DNA of 64,000 nt from Cocos nucifera (Eukaryota > Streptophyta > Magnoliopsida > Arecales > Arecaceae): NCBI GenBank assembly GCA_006176705.1, contig QRFJ01001912.1:1-64000 (forward strand). Direction: 5' to 3'. Numbering within the stretch: position 1 is the stretch's first letter; each line of letters begins with the position of its first letter. The translations under genes and the position numbers were made by a program. The notes under the pieces are model-generated. The model did not search any database. It had not been told where the DNA came from and was given only the letters and a program-made list of their open reading frames with translations. Of this stretch, positions 32,785-45,098 are shown piece by piece.

Positions 32785-35700
32785 CTAAAGCCAATTGGCT
32801 ACAAATCTAAGTTCTATCTTCTCAAGGTGGGCTTCGATCTTCTACTGGCCCAATGGCTTTGTGAGTGGATCTACCGCATTGTCTGTAGAGTCGACTCTCT
32901 TGATCTCAACATAACCTTTCTCGAGGTAATCACGGATAAGGTGGTATCGCCGCTCGATGTGCTTGATTTCTGGTGAGACCTCAGCTCCTTAGCAAAGGCT
33001 ATGGCGCCATTATTGTCGCAGTATAGAGGAATGGCATCTGATGGCATCACTCCAATCTCTGTGGCAAACTTCTTATACTAGAATGCCTCTTTCGCAGCTT
33101 CTGACATAGCAATGTACTTTGCTTCCATAGTGAAATCTACTATCATTGTCTGCTTGAAACTCTTCCAACTGATAGCACCACCATTACACACAAATAGACT
33201 CCTAAATGTCGACTTTCGATCATCTACATCGGACATAAAATTCAAGTCTGTATACCCCTAGACTTGGAGTTCTCCACTACCAAAAATCAATAACATATCC
33301 TTAGTTCTTCTTAAGTACTTAAGGATACATTTCATAGAAGTCCAGTGTTCTTCACCTGGATTCGACTGATATCTGCTTGTGACACTCACAGCATGGGCTA
33401 TATTAGGATGTGTACATAACATGACATACATGAGGCTCCCTATTGCTGAAGCATAAGGAATCTTGCTCATGCACTCTATCTCCTCAGATGTGCTACGGCA
33501 CATCTTCTTGGAGAGATGAATGCCATGTCTGAAGAGTACTAATCTCCTCTTAGAGTTTTTCATGCTAAACCTCTTTAGCACTTCCTCTATATACATCTTC
33601 TGTGAAAGTCCTAGCATCCTATTCGATCTATCTCTATAGACCTTAATTCCAAGAATAAAAGATGCTTCTCCTAGGTCTTTCATAAAGAATTCTTTAGATA
33701 ACCACATTTTAACTATGGTCAACATGGAAATATCATTCCTAATAAGGAGGATATCATCCACATACAATACGAGGAAGATAATAGCACTCCTACTGACCTT
33801 TTTGAAGATACATGGTTTCTTCTCATTTTTGATGAAATCAAACAATTTGATCACATCATTAAAATGAGTATTCTAACTCTGAGATGCTTGCTTAAGTCCA
33901 TATATGGATCTTTGCAATTTGCATAACTTGTGATAAGCATCACTGGATATGAAACCTAGCGACTGTTCCATATAGATATCTTCCTCAAGGTATCCATTTA
34001 AGAATGCCATTTTTATGTCCATTTGCCATATTTCATAATCAAAATAGGCTGCAATAGCAAACAATATGCGGATGGATTTTAGCATAGCTACTGGCGAAAA
34101 GGTATCATGATAGTTAATGCCTTCACGTTGACTATATCCTTTTGCCACTAATCTAGTTTTGAATGTCTCTACATTTCCATCTACACTAATCTTTCTCTTG
34201 TAGATCCAATTACACCCAATAGGTACTATACCTTCTGGTAGATCTACCAAGGTCCAGACTTGGTTTGAGTGCATCGGTCAATTTCTGACTTCATAGCCTC
34301 TAACAATTTCTTGGAGTTGATATTTGATATCATCTTGTCATTGGTTTTGGGATCATCACCATGAACCCCATTACCTATGAGGAATATTTTCTTTACTTCC
34401 TCTAAAATAGTACCTAAGTACCTCTTAGGGGGACGAGAAACTCTTTTCGATCTATGAGGTGGAGGAGGTAGTGATTGTATTGGCTCCATCTGATTTGGTT
34501 CCATTTGGTCCTTAGCTCGTTGCTCTTGTGAGACTTTTTCTTCGAGCTTGATCAGCTTTCCAATGTCGCTATCTTGAATAAACTATTTTTTAAAAAAGAT
34601 GGCATGTCGACTCACAATCACATTGTGATCTTCTGGAATGTAGAAATAATATCCTAATAACTCTTTAGGATATCCTATAAATCAAGCTCTAAAGGACCTA
34701 CAGTCTAACTTATCCACTTGTTATCTTTTGACATGAGCCGAACAACCCCAAATTCTGAGATGACTCAGACTTGATTTCTTATCATGCCATATCTCATACG
34801 GTGTGGTAGGAATGATTTTAGAAGAAACCCTATTCGGTAAGTATAATGCTGTTAACAGACTATGTTCCCAAAAAAAATCAGAAAGATCTATGAAGCTCAT
34901 CATGGATCGGACCATATCTAATAGGATCCGGTTCCTCTGTTCTAAAATTTTATTGAGTTGAGGTGTTTCAGGTGGAGTCCATTGAGAGACTATGTCATTT
35001 TTCTTAAGATAGTCCAGAAATTTTTGACTAAGATATTCACCTCCTCGATCTGATCGAAGAACCTTAATGGATTTTCCAGTTTGCTTTTCTACTTCTTGTC
35101 TGAATTTCTTGAACTTTTCAAAAGCTTCAAGCTTGTGTCTCATAAGATACACATACCATATCGAGATAAATCATCGATAAAGATTTTTAAGTAGATAAAG
35201 TTGCCTTTAGCCGGCACATCAAATGAGCCGCACACATCAGTATGTACTAGGGCAAGAAGATCCGTGACCCTTTCCCCATATCCTACAAAAGGGAGCTTGG
35301 TCATTTTGTCATGAAGATAACATTCATAAATTGGATATGACTCAAAATTCAATGAACTCAATAGCCTGATTTTCTCCAAGTTGTTAACCCTATCTTTTGC
35401 TATATGACGTAGTCTTAGGTGCCATAGATACCTATCATTTAGACTATCCCTAGGTCATTTTATTTTTATGGCATTCACATTTTGCTCGATATTAAAAATA
35501 GATACATCAATATGTAACTGGTAAAGATCGTTAATAAGAAAATCACTTGCAATTTTATTTCTTTCATAAAGAATATTATAATGATCCTTAAGAGAACTAA
35601 TTACATAGCCTTCTAGTGCTAAGCATGAAATAGAAATCAAATTCCTGCTTGCTGTAGGCACATAATAATAATCTTTTAATACTAAGTCTAAACCAGATGG

Positions 35701-35934
35701 TGGTCGAAAAGGATATGTTCCCATGGCTACAGCAGCAACTCTTACTCCATTTTCGATGCATAGGATCATCTCACCATCCCTCAGCTCCTGCTATCGTCAA
35801 GATCCTGCATGAAAGTGCACAAATGAGCACTAGAATCAAAGTCAAGCATCCAACTAGATGCAGAAGTAATCATAAGGTTAGAGTCAATAACGAGCATACC
35901 TCTAGAAGAACCTACCTCCTTCTTATTCATTAGG
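32785..35934 (-). pseudogene. Copia A2 pol remnant: protease, integrase, RT and RNase H
   Basis: Reading down from 35934: protease trace (SSWMLDFDSSAHLC, a D-S/T-S type motif altered to DFDSS), GAG-pre-integrase (YGT...), integrase zinc-binding and core (35379-34721: HTDVCGSFDVPAKGNF, LRSDRGGEYLSQKFLDYL, then EQRNRILLDMVRSMMSF with the third acidic residue kept). A basic/Pro linker follows (PPPHRSKRVSRPPKRYLG), then RT at 34274-33258 (GCNWIYKRKISVDGN, QMDIKMAFLNGYLEEDIYM, CKLQRSIYGLKQASQS, LYVDDILLI intact) and RNase H (32785-33250, stops and frameshift). Open pieces are longer than in the other copies, yet at least a dozen stops or frameshifts remain. It is not functional. Confidence 0.93.
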
Positions 35935-36734
35935 GTGGCCAGATAAGTAGAACAGTTCCACTTTTAGTGGCTATCAGTGTTGCAATGGAAATACTTTCCT
36001 TTATCAGCAATCTTCTTCTTTAGCTCTGTCTTTTTCTTCTTTCCTCCTTCCATCTTTTACTTTTTCATAGACTTCTTCTTCTTTTCAAAAGACTTTCTCT
36101 TGGAAGAAGTCCATTCCATAGCAAGCACTGAGCTTTTAGAACCTTTCATAGAAAGCTCAGCAGTAACCAACATGTTCATAAGCTCGGCCAAAGAATTTTA
36201 AAGTTTATGCATATGGTAGTTCATGATGTGCCCATATGCATCAGTCAAGGATTGTAGAATTATATCATTCTGCAGATCCAGGTCTAACTTCACATCGAGC
36301 TTCTCGAGCTCTTTCAAATCCTTGATCATCATCAGATAATGATCTTGGACTGACTATCCATCATGCATTTTAGCCTTGAACAGTCATTTAGTGACTTGAT
36401 ACATGGCTGCGTGACTCTGTTCACCAAATATCTCTTGTAGGTGAGCCAACATTTTGTGGGTAGTCTTGATATCTTTATGTTGGCACTAAAGCTCATCAGA
36501 CATCGAGACCAACATGTAATATTTGGCCTTGTTATCTTCGTCCATCTACTTGTCAAGAGATGCTCTCTGTTAAGCGGATGGATGGGCTGGTAAGGTGGGG
36601 GGGTCCTGATCCAATACATGAGTTAACTTCTTGAAACCCAAAATAATTTTAAAGTTCTAGAGCCAATCCTTGAAATTGAGTTCGATCAGTCTATGGGCAT
36701 CCAGGATACGTGCTAGTGGATTGGATGTAGATAT
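35935..36734 (-). pseudogene. Copia A2 gag remnant
   Basis: The reading frame opens STSNPLARILDAHRLIELNF, the normal start of plant copia gag, but the expected ATG is ATA at 36734-36732 and an in-frame TAA lies 10 codons upstream. The gag body (DEDNKAKYYMLVSMSDEL, LAHLQEIFGEQSHAAMYQV, QDHYLMMIKDLKELEKLDVKL, LILQSLTDAYG-like) continues with about five stops. A Lys-rich region precedes the zinc knuckle near 35990-35950, YFHCNTDSH-stop-KWNC, with Tyr where the first Cys is expected. Confidence 0.9.
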
Positions 36735-38590
36735 TTTTCTATAGAGAGTCAAAGTTTCTAGTTAGATATTGTAATTAAGACTTGATCAATTTATTTAGAG
36801 ATTTTATTTTAAAATAAATTAGCTCTCACTATTTTCTCGAATCCCTACACTTTTTCTGTAGAGATGCAAAGACCTCCATGATTAATGATTTCTAGTGGGT
36901 GGTTCAATCCCACCGACTGACTCATCACCTCACCTAATAGTTATTGATGATGGGTTAGCTAATGAGTGAACAACTCTTGTTCAATGATTCTCTAATCATG
37001 GTGCATCCAAACTTGGTCTCTAATTCATGAATCTCACCATGCCTAGAATATTAATCCACTCCTTAGTTAAGTCAGACCCATCATTTGCACAGATTAGATT
37101 TCTAATTGAGTCTCTCATCGTATTCAAAATATTGAGCTTAATCCATCCTCCAGCCAGTAGCATCCAATGCCTAATAGATATGGTTGTGTCTTTCTGGTGC
37201 AACTGAAGCACTATAACCAGTCGAGATCAATCAACCCTTAAAAGGGCCCGCACATCTACAATGGTGGAAGATCTTAGACTTAATCTTAGGAAGATTTGAT
37301 TTAGGTCTCCTTAAACTAGACTTGACATAGTCATAACCATTATGACTAACCTAGTGGCATGGGTTAGCTTAGATTATTAGCCACCTCAGATCAGGACTGA
37401 GCCAACAAATATGGCTAGGTAAGTGAGATCGATGGAAGGAATATGCCATTAACTCGACAAGAATGCATTCGAATCGAGTAGCTTTCAATTAAAAACCAAT
37501 CGATCGTATCAGCCAAACTTACCTTAGACACCAAATTATTGAGTCAGAACCAATCAGGTTAGCCTACAATCCAGACTCTAACCATTGAGCCTAATTAGGT
37601 CTTAGCTTGATCGATCACTCATGTGATTCGATCTTGACCTAGACTTAATCCTATTAGACTGATCAATTTAAGCACTCTTGATCCTATCTAACCAACTCTT
37701 GATTCAGTTTGATCAACCGCTTAGACCTAATTGAGCTATCCAAGTCCAAATCCAATTTTTTGAATATATCTTAGATCTTAAATTCTCAATTTTAGACCTA
37801 ACATATTTCATAATCTTAATTTTTATTTAAGTTTAGGGTTCACAAACAAACATGTAAATAAAATCCTAAGATTTCAGGATCTAGAGTTTTACAAAAAATA
37901 AGTTTATGGATTTCTAATTAAGGACGAATGCGCAGCACCCCTACACATCATAAGAACACCCCATCAAATGAAAGAAGAGGGTATTTAAACCCTACATTGT
38001 TTTTATGACCGGACGGCCAAGGGGAACGCCTTAATCAAAAGTATAAAAACTACAAAACTAGTTAGATCTACATCATACATCTCATATATAAAATTGATCT
38101 AACTATAAACATGTTTTGCATACATCTCATGTATCATATCATGCATGTTTTTCAGATCTAAATTATCTCATAATCATCTAAAAAATTAAATTTAAATTAT
38201 TCTTATCAAAATAAATTCTATTCTAGACAATCATGTAGAATAATTCTACAACTAATCTAAACAAGCATTCATCATATCTCATATGAACAAAAAATTAAAT
38301 AACTTTATTTTTTATTTTTTAAATCTTATTATAATATTTATAATATTAAAAAATAATAAATAAATAAATCTAAAAATTATAACTTAATTAAATTAAATTA
38401 TGATCATACAAGACTATAGATAGAACTATTCTATTCTACAACTAGTCATGCATCTTGTAGAACTTAGATCTAAATTATTTAATTTTAATTTTTTTAATTT
38501 TAGATCTAATCATATCTTATGTAACCTCCAAAATCACCTAATTATTAGATAAAAATTAAGTTAAAATTAGATCTAAATTATTTATAGGAA
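36735..38590 (-). other. Copia A2 leader (about 1.86 kb) with a small ORF
   Basis: Untranslated-looking sequence between the primer-binding site and gag. It is A/T-rich near 38160-38580. A 63-codon frame at 37211-37020 (LQLHQKDTT, SIRHWMLLAGGWI, NLICANDGSDLTKEWINILG) opens with GTG here. Its counterpart in A4 at 51899-52090 opens with ATG and ends at the same stop, but has internal stops. No known domain was recognised. Confidence 0.65.
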
Positions 38591-38606
38591 CCTGGCTCTG
38601 ATACCA
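38591..38606 (-). promoter_or_regulatory. Primer-binding site of copia A2 (initiator-Met tRNA)
   Basis: The minus strand reads TGGTATCAGAGCCAGG, two bases after the LTR end (CCTTCA, then AA). TGGTATCAGAGC is the standard site for priming by plant initiator methionine tRNA in copia elements. Confidence 0.92.
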
Positions 38607-38608
38607 TT

Positions 38609-40875
38609 TGAAGGAAAAATCCTATTTTTCGAATCAGGTTCCTTAAAATCTGATTTGATCAAGAGAAATATTTTAAAAATTTTTTTCTTAGATCTAAATT
38701 AGATCTAATATTTTTTAGATTTAATTTAATAGATCTAATAAAATAAAATAAATTTAATTTAATTTAATTTAATTTATATCTTATTCTTGGGTAATCTAAT
38801 TATCCTATGATGATCCTACTGATTGCTTGAGATTCTAGATGCAGCCATGCAATCGTCTAGCCTCTATCAGTATCCACTTGGACAGGATCTAGATATCTTT
38901 TTTTTCTCAATCTTTTTTTCAAAGATCAGATCTGGATCTGATCTTGAAGGTCTTCAAAATAACTTTTGAAGATCCGATGTCGTCTCTTGCAGCAGTGCTG
39001 TCTTCTTCCTTTCTTATCGTCTTTCTTTTATCTGGATCGTACCAAACTAAAGCCCAAAACCTCTTTGGGCATGGAGAGGAGAGAGAGAATCAAAGGTAGG
39101 CATGAAGAAGAGAGGGAGATGGCTATGTGGCATGGGCAAGGGGAGAACCTCTTTAAACCTAGGCACAGACAGGATTTATATAGACCCTACTGCGCCATGC
39201 AGTGCCACATCATCCCGACCAATCACATTTTTTCATATAATCAGATCTAAATCTGATTAGTGGGATGACATCATTTGATCTAATCAGATAAGTGCCCCTC
39301 TCCAACATCCTTAGATGGTGCCAAGATTGGTCAAAACAGAGTCTTTAGTGCCACCTAGTTTGATTCCAAGAAGCAACCTAGGTCCCATTGTATGGGACTC
39401 TAGGCATCACCATTCTTAGGCACATGCCTCCCTAGGCATGCATCTCCTTCTTTTCTCTTTCTAGCAGGGGGACAAGCCCCTATCTGCTCTCCTATGGGTG
39501 CATGTCCAAGGGTCAAAGGTCAATGTTTGACCAAAATCAAAATATAAGAATTAGTAGATGATGGAAAATAGCAAGTGTTGTCTCAAATTTATCTCATAAA
39601 TTAAGACAACCCTTTTCTAACCTGGACAAGCTCTAGTCAGACCAAGTAAAGATACCTGAGTGAGCCCAAACATATTTGGCTCAATCGAGACAATATTTAA
39701 TGATTGTTGAAGGAGAACTTTAGGCTCAATCGTGTGCTAGCATGATTTTCTTGAATCTAATTGAATCTAATTCAAATCAATTAAACTAAGTTAGTCAAAT
39801 TTATGATATCTAGATCCAAACTCTTGTATGTGTGATCCAGTTAGATTTAGTTTCATATGGTAATGAAATATGTCATGATCTCTATCATCGACATCATCGA
39901 AACACCTTTTGATGGATCAGAACTTTTCTAATTCAGACAACTAGAATGATCGATCATCCAAATCATTCTAATTGCTCTCAAAATCCACCAGTGATACCTA
40001 GCAGTATATGGTGGCAACCCATCAATATTGTAAATGAACCTCTCGGTGCAGTTACATGTGTGATTAAGTTCTTCTATCTTGAGCTCCGATTGAATTAGGG
40101 TTAAGGTGAACTCGTCAAACCCTAATTTTTGTCATATGAATTAATCATTTGATTCACGTCCGATGTAAAAACCTTAATAAAAACTCTTTCTATCATTTCA
40201 CTCTACCTTGGCCATGGGCTTATGGACTTGATTCTCATGATCATTATAAGGCTGCTCCTCATCTACCGAGGTAGATAGATTTTTTCTTGGTGCAATCCAA
40301 TTTCTACAATGAACATGCTATAGCCAACATACACCTCAGGATTTCGGATGGCTAGAAGATCGAGTCATGGTGTAGTCAAACTATAACATCCTCAAGGTGA
40401 ATTATCGATGCACCTCAGATCAAAGAATCAGACACACCACTGTAGCTTCGAGCTAGTCATCGACAAGAAAGTAGACTTTCTAATGACTGCTCGAGATAGT
40501 TATGCTTAGTACCCTTATTCTCTAACGAGTACCTATACTCTTGCTTCAATATCTCTACACCATAGACTCAAGACTCATCTACTATAAAGAAGCGATTGTA
40601 CACTAACCTTCCAGATCAATCACCATCCTCATGACGATACTACAGTCGGGAGCATTTTATGAGTTAATAATGAAAATTCATGTCTTAAATTTTCAACTCT
40701 TGAAAATAAGAATTATCATTACCATTAACTCAAGGAACCTATCACAGACACTAAATACATATTTATGATAAAAAATAACTCATTTTATTATTTATAGTCA
40801 AAATTATAATTTTATCCTTAGAAGTATATAACAAGTGTCAACCAATTCTAGCTTCTAAGGCACACATACTTAACA
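38609..40875 (-). repeat. Copia A2 5' LTR (2267 bp)
   Basis: It starts TGTTAAGTATGTGTGCC at 40875 and ends TCCTTCA at 38609. It contains TATATAAA on the minus strand at 39175-39182 and a shortened palindrome (ATGCCT...AGGCAT) near 39424-39439. It is the undeleted partner of the 3' LTR. Confidence 0.92.
39175..39182 (-). promoter_or_regulatory. Probable TATA box, A2 5' LTR
   Basis: TATATAAA on the minus strand, about 570 bp from the LTR end, in the same context as the 3' LTR box. It would drive transcription of A2 if still active. Confidence 0.65.
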
Positions 40876-41144
40876 AACCATGATTTAAGAATCATTGGAT
40901 AAGAGTTATCCACTCATCGATTGATCCATCACCAATAACTATTAGGTGAGGTGGTGAGTCAGTTGGTGGGACCGCACCATCTACTAGAAATTAATAATCG
41001 CAGAGATTTTTGCATCTCTACCAAGAAAGTGTAGGGATCTAAGTAAATAGTGAAAGCCTAATTTACTTAAAAATAAAATTTTTAAATAAATTAATTAAGT
41101 CTAATTATAAAATCTAACTAAAAACTTTAACTCTCTACAGAAAA

Positions 41145-41990
41145 ATATCTACGTCCAATCCACTGCCTATATCCTGGACACCCATAGACTGACCGGATCC
41201 AACTACAAGGATTGGCTTCAAAACTTCAAAATTATTTTGGATTCCAAGAAGTTGACTCATGTGTTGAAATAGGATTCTCCTACCTTACCAGCCCATCTAT
41301 CCACTGATTAGAGAGCATCTCTCGAGAAGTGGATGGATGAAGATAACAAAGTCAGGTATTACATGTTGGGCTCGATGTCTTATGAGCTCCAGCGCCAACA
41401 TGAATACATTAAGACTAATCACCAAATGTTGGCTCACCTACAAGAGTTGTTTGGTGAATAGAGTCATGCAACCAAATATCAAGTCACTAAAAGACTGTTT
41501 AAGGCTTAAATGCTCAATGGACAGTTGATCCAAGATCATTATCTGATGATCAAGGACCAAGAAGAGCTTGAGAAGCTTGGTGTCAAGTTAGATCAGGATC
41601 TACAGACTGACATAATTCTACAGTCCTTGACTGATGCGTATGGGCAGTTCATCATGAACTACCATATGCATAAACTTCAGAATACCTTAGCTGAGCTCAT
41701 GAATATGCTGGTTACTACTGAGCTTTCTATGAAAGGTTCTAAAGGCTCAGTACTTACTGTGGAGTAGACTTCATCCAAGAGAAAATCTTTTGGAAAGAAG
41801 AAGAAGTTCGTGAAGAAGCAGAAGATGGATGGTGGGAAGAAGAAGAAGGCAGAGCCAAAGAAGAAGACCGCTGATAAAGAAAAATATTTTCAATGCAACA
41901 CTGACGGTCATTGGAAGCAGAATTGTCCTCTTTACCTGGCTAGCCTAAAGAATAAGAAGGAGGCAAGTCCTTTTGGAGGTATACTTATTA
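41145..41990 (+). pseudogene. Copia A3 gag remnant
   Basis: The gag frame opens at ATA (41145-41147) followed by STSN...-like residues in shifting frames; an in-frame TAA lies just upstream, as in A2 and A4. Clear gag blocks are DEDNKVRYYMLGSMSYELQRQ, LAHLQELFGE and the open part at 41510-41767 (QDHYLMIKDQEELEKLGVKL, DIILQSLTDAYGQFIMNYH). After one stop come a Lys-rich stretch (GGKKKKAEPKKK) and the knuckle YFQCNTDGHWKQNC at about 41887, complete except for Tyr in place of the first Cys. Confidence 0.9.
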
Positions 41991-44900
41991 TAGAATCTAA
42001 TCTTATGATTTCTTCTACATCCAGTTGGATGCTTGACTCTGATTCTAGTGCTCACTTATGCACTTCTATGCAGGATCTTGAGGATAGCAAGAGGTTGAGG
42101 GATGGTGAGATGATCCTATGCATCGAGAATGGTGCAAGAGTTGCTGCTGTAGCCATGAAAATCTATCCTCTATGATTACCATCAGAATTAGACTTAGTAC
42201 TTGGGGACTATTTTTATGTGCCTGTAGCAAGCAGGAATTTGATTTCTATTTCAAGTTTAGCATAGGCAGGCTATATAATTAGTTTTCTTAAGGACCATTG
42301 TAATATTCTTTATGAAAGAAATAAAATTGTAAGTAAATTCCTTATAAATAGTCTCTATTAGTTACATATTGATGTTTCTATTTTTAATATCGAGCAAAAC
42401 ATGAATGCCATAGGATCAAAGCGACCTAAGGATAGTCTAAATGATAGGTGTCTTTAGCACCTTAGGCTTGGTCATATAGTTGAAAACAGGGTTAACAAAT
42501 TAGAAAAATCTGAGCTATTGAGTCCATTGACTTTCGAGTCATATCCGATTTATGAATCATGCCTTCATGGCAAAATAACCAAGCTCTCTTTTGTGGGACA
42601 TGGGAAAGGGGCCATAGACCTGCTTACCTTAGTACATACTGATGTATGCGGCCCATTTGATATGCTAGCTAGGGATAATTATATCTACTTTATCATCTTT
42701 ATCGATGATTTATCTTGGTACGGATATGTGTATTTGATGCGACATAAGTCTGAAGCTTTTAAAAAGTTCAAGAAATTCAAACTCGAAGTAGAAAAATAAA
42801 CAAAAATAACCATTAAGATTCTTTGATCAGATCGAGGAGGCAAATACCTTAGTCAAAAATTTCTAGACTATTAAGGATTATAGTCTCTCAATGGACTTTA
42901 CTTGGAATGCCTCAACTCATTAGGATTTTAGAATGGAGAAACTGAATCCTATTAGATATGGTTCGATCCATGATGAGCTTCACAGACCTCCCAGAGTTTC
43001 TTTGGGGACAGTCTATTGACTGCTATATATCTACTGAATAGGGTTCCATCTAAAATCGTTCCCATCATACCGTATGAGATATGACATGATAAGAAACCAA
43101 GTCTGAGTCATCTTAGAATTTAGGATTGTCTGGTCCATGTTAAGAGACAATAGGCGGACAAGTTAGAGTCTAGGTCCTATAGAGCTTGGTTCATAGGATA
43201 TCCTAAAGAGTCATTAGGATATTATTTCTATCTTTTGAAAGATCATAATATGATTGTGAGTTGACATGCCATCTTTCTTGAAAAATAGTTTATTCAAGAT
43301 GGTAGCATCAAAAGATAGATTAGGCTCGAGGAGAAAGTCTTCCAAGAGCCACGAGCCAAGGAACCTATGGAACCAAATCTGATTGAGCCAGTCCAATCAC
43401 TACCTCATCCACCTCATTGAACAGAAATGATTTTCCATCCCCCTGAAAGGTACTTAGGTACTATTTCAGAGGACGTAAAAAAAATGTTCCTCGTAGGAAA
43501 AGGGGTTCATGGTGATGATCCCAAAACCTATGATGAGACGATATCAGATATCGACTCTGAGAAATAATTAAAGGCAATGAAGTCAGAGATTGACTCAATT
43601 CACTCAAACCAAGTCTGGACCTTAGTAGGTCCACCTGAAAGTATAGTACCTATTGGGTGTAAATGGGTCTTCAAGAGAAAGATAGATGCCGATGGGAATA
43701 TAGAGACATTCAAAGCAATGCTTGTAGCGAAAGGATATAGTTAGCACGAAGGCATTGACTATTAGGATACTTTTTCGTTCGTAGTCATGCTCAAATCCAT
43801 CTGCATATTGCTTGCTATTGCAGCCTATTTCGATTATAAAATTTGGTAGGTGGATGTGAAAATGGCATTCTTAAATGAATATCTGGAGGAAGATATTTAT
43901 ATGAAATAGCCGCTGGATTTCACATCCAGTGATACTGATCACAAGATCTGCAAGCTGCAAAGGTCCATATATGAACTTAAGCAAGCATCTCAGAGCTGGA
44001 ATGCTCATTTCAATGATGTGATCAAATCATTTGGATTCATCAAAAATGAGGAACCCTGTATTTTCAAAATGGTTAGTGAGAGCATTATTGTCTTTCTCAT
44101 ACTGTACATGGATGACATCCTCCTGATTGGAAATGATATTTCCATGTTGACTACAGTCAAAATATGGTTATCTAAAGAATTTTCCATGAAAGACCAAAGA
44201 GAGGCATCCTTTATTCTAGGAATTAAGGTCTATAGTAATAGACCAAATAGGATGCTGGGTCTCTCATAGAAAATGTACATAGTGAAGGTGCTAAAGAGGT
44301 TTAGCATGGAAAACTCCATGAGGAGATTGGTGCCCTTCAGACATGGCATTCATCTCTCCAAGAAGATGTATCTGAATACATCTGAGGAGATTAAACACAT
44401 GAGCAAGATCTCTTATGCTTCAGCAATAGGGAGCCTCATGTATCCATGCTATGTACATGACCTGATATTGCCCCTACTGTGAGTATCACGAGTAGGTATC
44501 AGTCTAAGCCAGGCAAAGAGCACTGGACTTCTGTGAAATGTATCCTTAAGAACTGGAGAAGGACTAAGGATATGTTTCTAATCTTTGGTAATGGAGAACT
44601 CCAGGTTCAGGGGTATACATACTCAAATTTTATGTCTTATATAGATGATCAAAAGTTGACATTTGGAAGTCTGTTTATTTATAATGGTGGTGCAGTCAGC
44701 TGAAAAAATTTCAAGCAGACAGTGATAGCAGATTCCACCATGAAAGCAGAGTACATCGTTGCATCAAAAGCTACAAAGAAGATATTCTGGTATAAGAAGT
44801 TCGCTGCAGAGCTCGAAGTGATGCCATCAGATGCCATCCCACTATACTGCGACAATAATGGTACCATAGACCTAGCTAAGGAGTCGAGGTCTCATCAGAA

Positions 44901-45084
44901 ATTCAAGCACATCGAGCGACGATACCACCTCATTCGTGATTATCTTAAGAAGAGATACATCAAGATCAAGAGAGTCAACACTGCAGATAATGCGATTGAC
45001 CCACTAACAAAGCCATTGAGCCAGCAGAAGATCGAAGCCCACCTTGAGAAAATGGAACTTAGATTTATAGCCAATTGGCTTTAG
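41991..45084 (+). pseudogene. Copia A3 pol remnant
   Basis: Protease trace at about 42010 (SSWMLDSDSSAHLCTSMQDL), then GAG-pre-integrase and integrase zinc region (42450-42799: LRLGHIVENRVNKLEK, CLHGKITKLSF, HTDVCGPFDM, IDDLSWYGYVYLM). The integrase core near 42830 keeps SDRGGKYLSQKFLDY, then degrades. RT at about 43640-44480 has GCKWVFKRKIDADGN, VDVKMAFLN and LYMDDILLI (YVDD changed to YMDD) at about 44103. RNase H occupies 44479-45084, its open part being 44722-45084 (ADSTMKAEYIVASKATKK, LYCDNNGTIDLAKE, NAIDPLTKPLSQQKIEAHLEKM). Gln-to-stop changes are common. Confidence 0.92.
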
Positions 45085-45098
45085 GTCAAGTGGAAGTT

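Larger units (their letters stand above)
30954..40875 (-). mobile_element. Copia A2, near-complete element on the minus strand
   Basis: The most complete element in the window: 5' LTR 40875-38609, primer-binding site, leader, gag, pol and 3' LTR 32770-30954, the last ~58 bp of which lie in the N gap. Its internal region is 5838 bp. It is inserted in the leader of A3: the sequence after 40875 continues the family leader at the position equivalent to 52107 in A4. Confidence 0.92.

Noticed and set aside
36890..36925. GGTGGTTCAATCCCACC, which looks like the T-arm of a tRNA.
   Set aside because: No acceptor, D or anticodon arms fit around it, and other A-family copies do not keep the arm; it is leader sequence.
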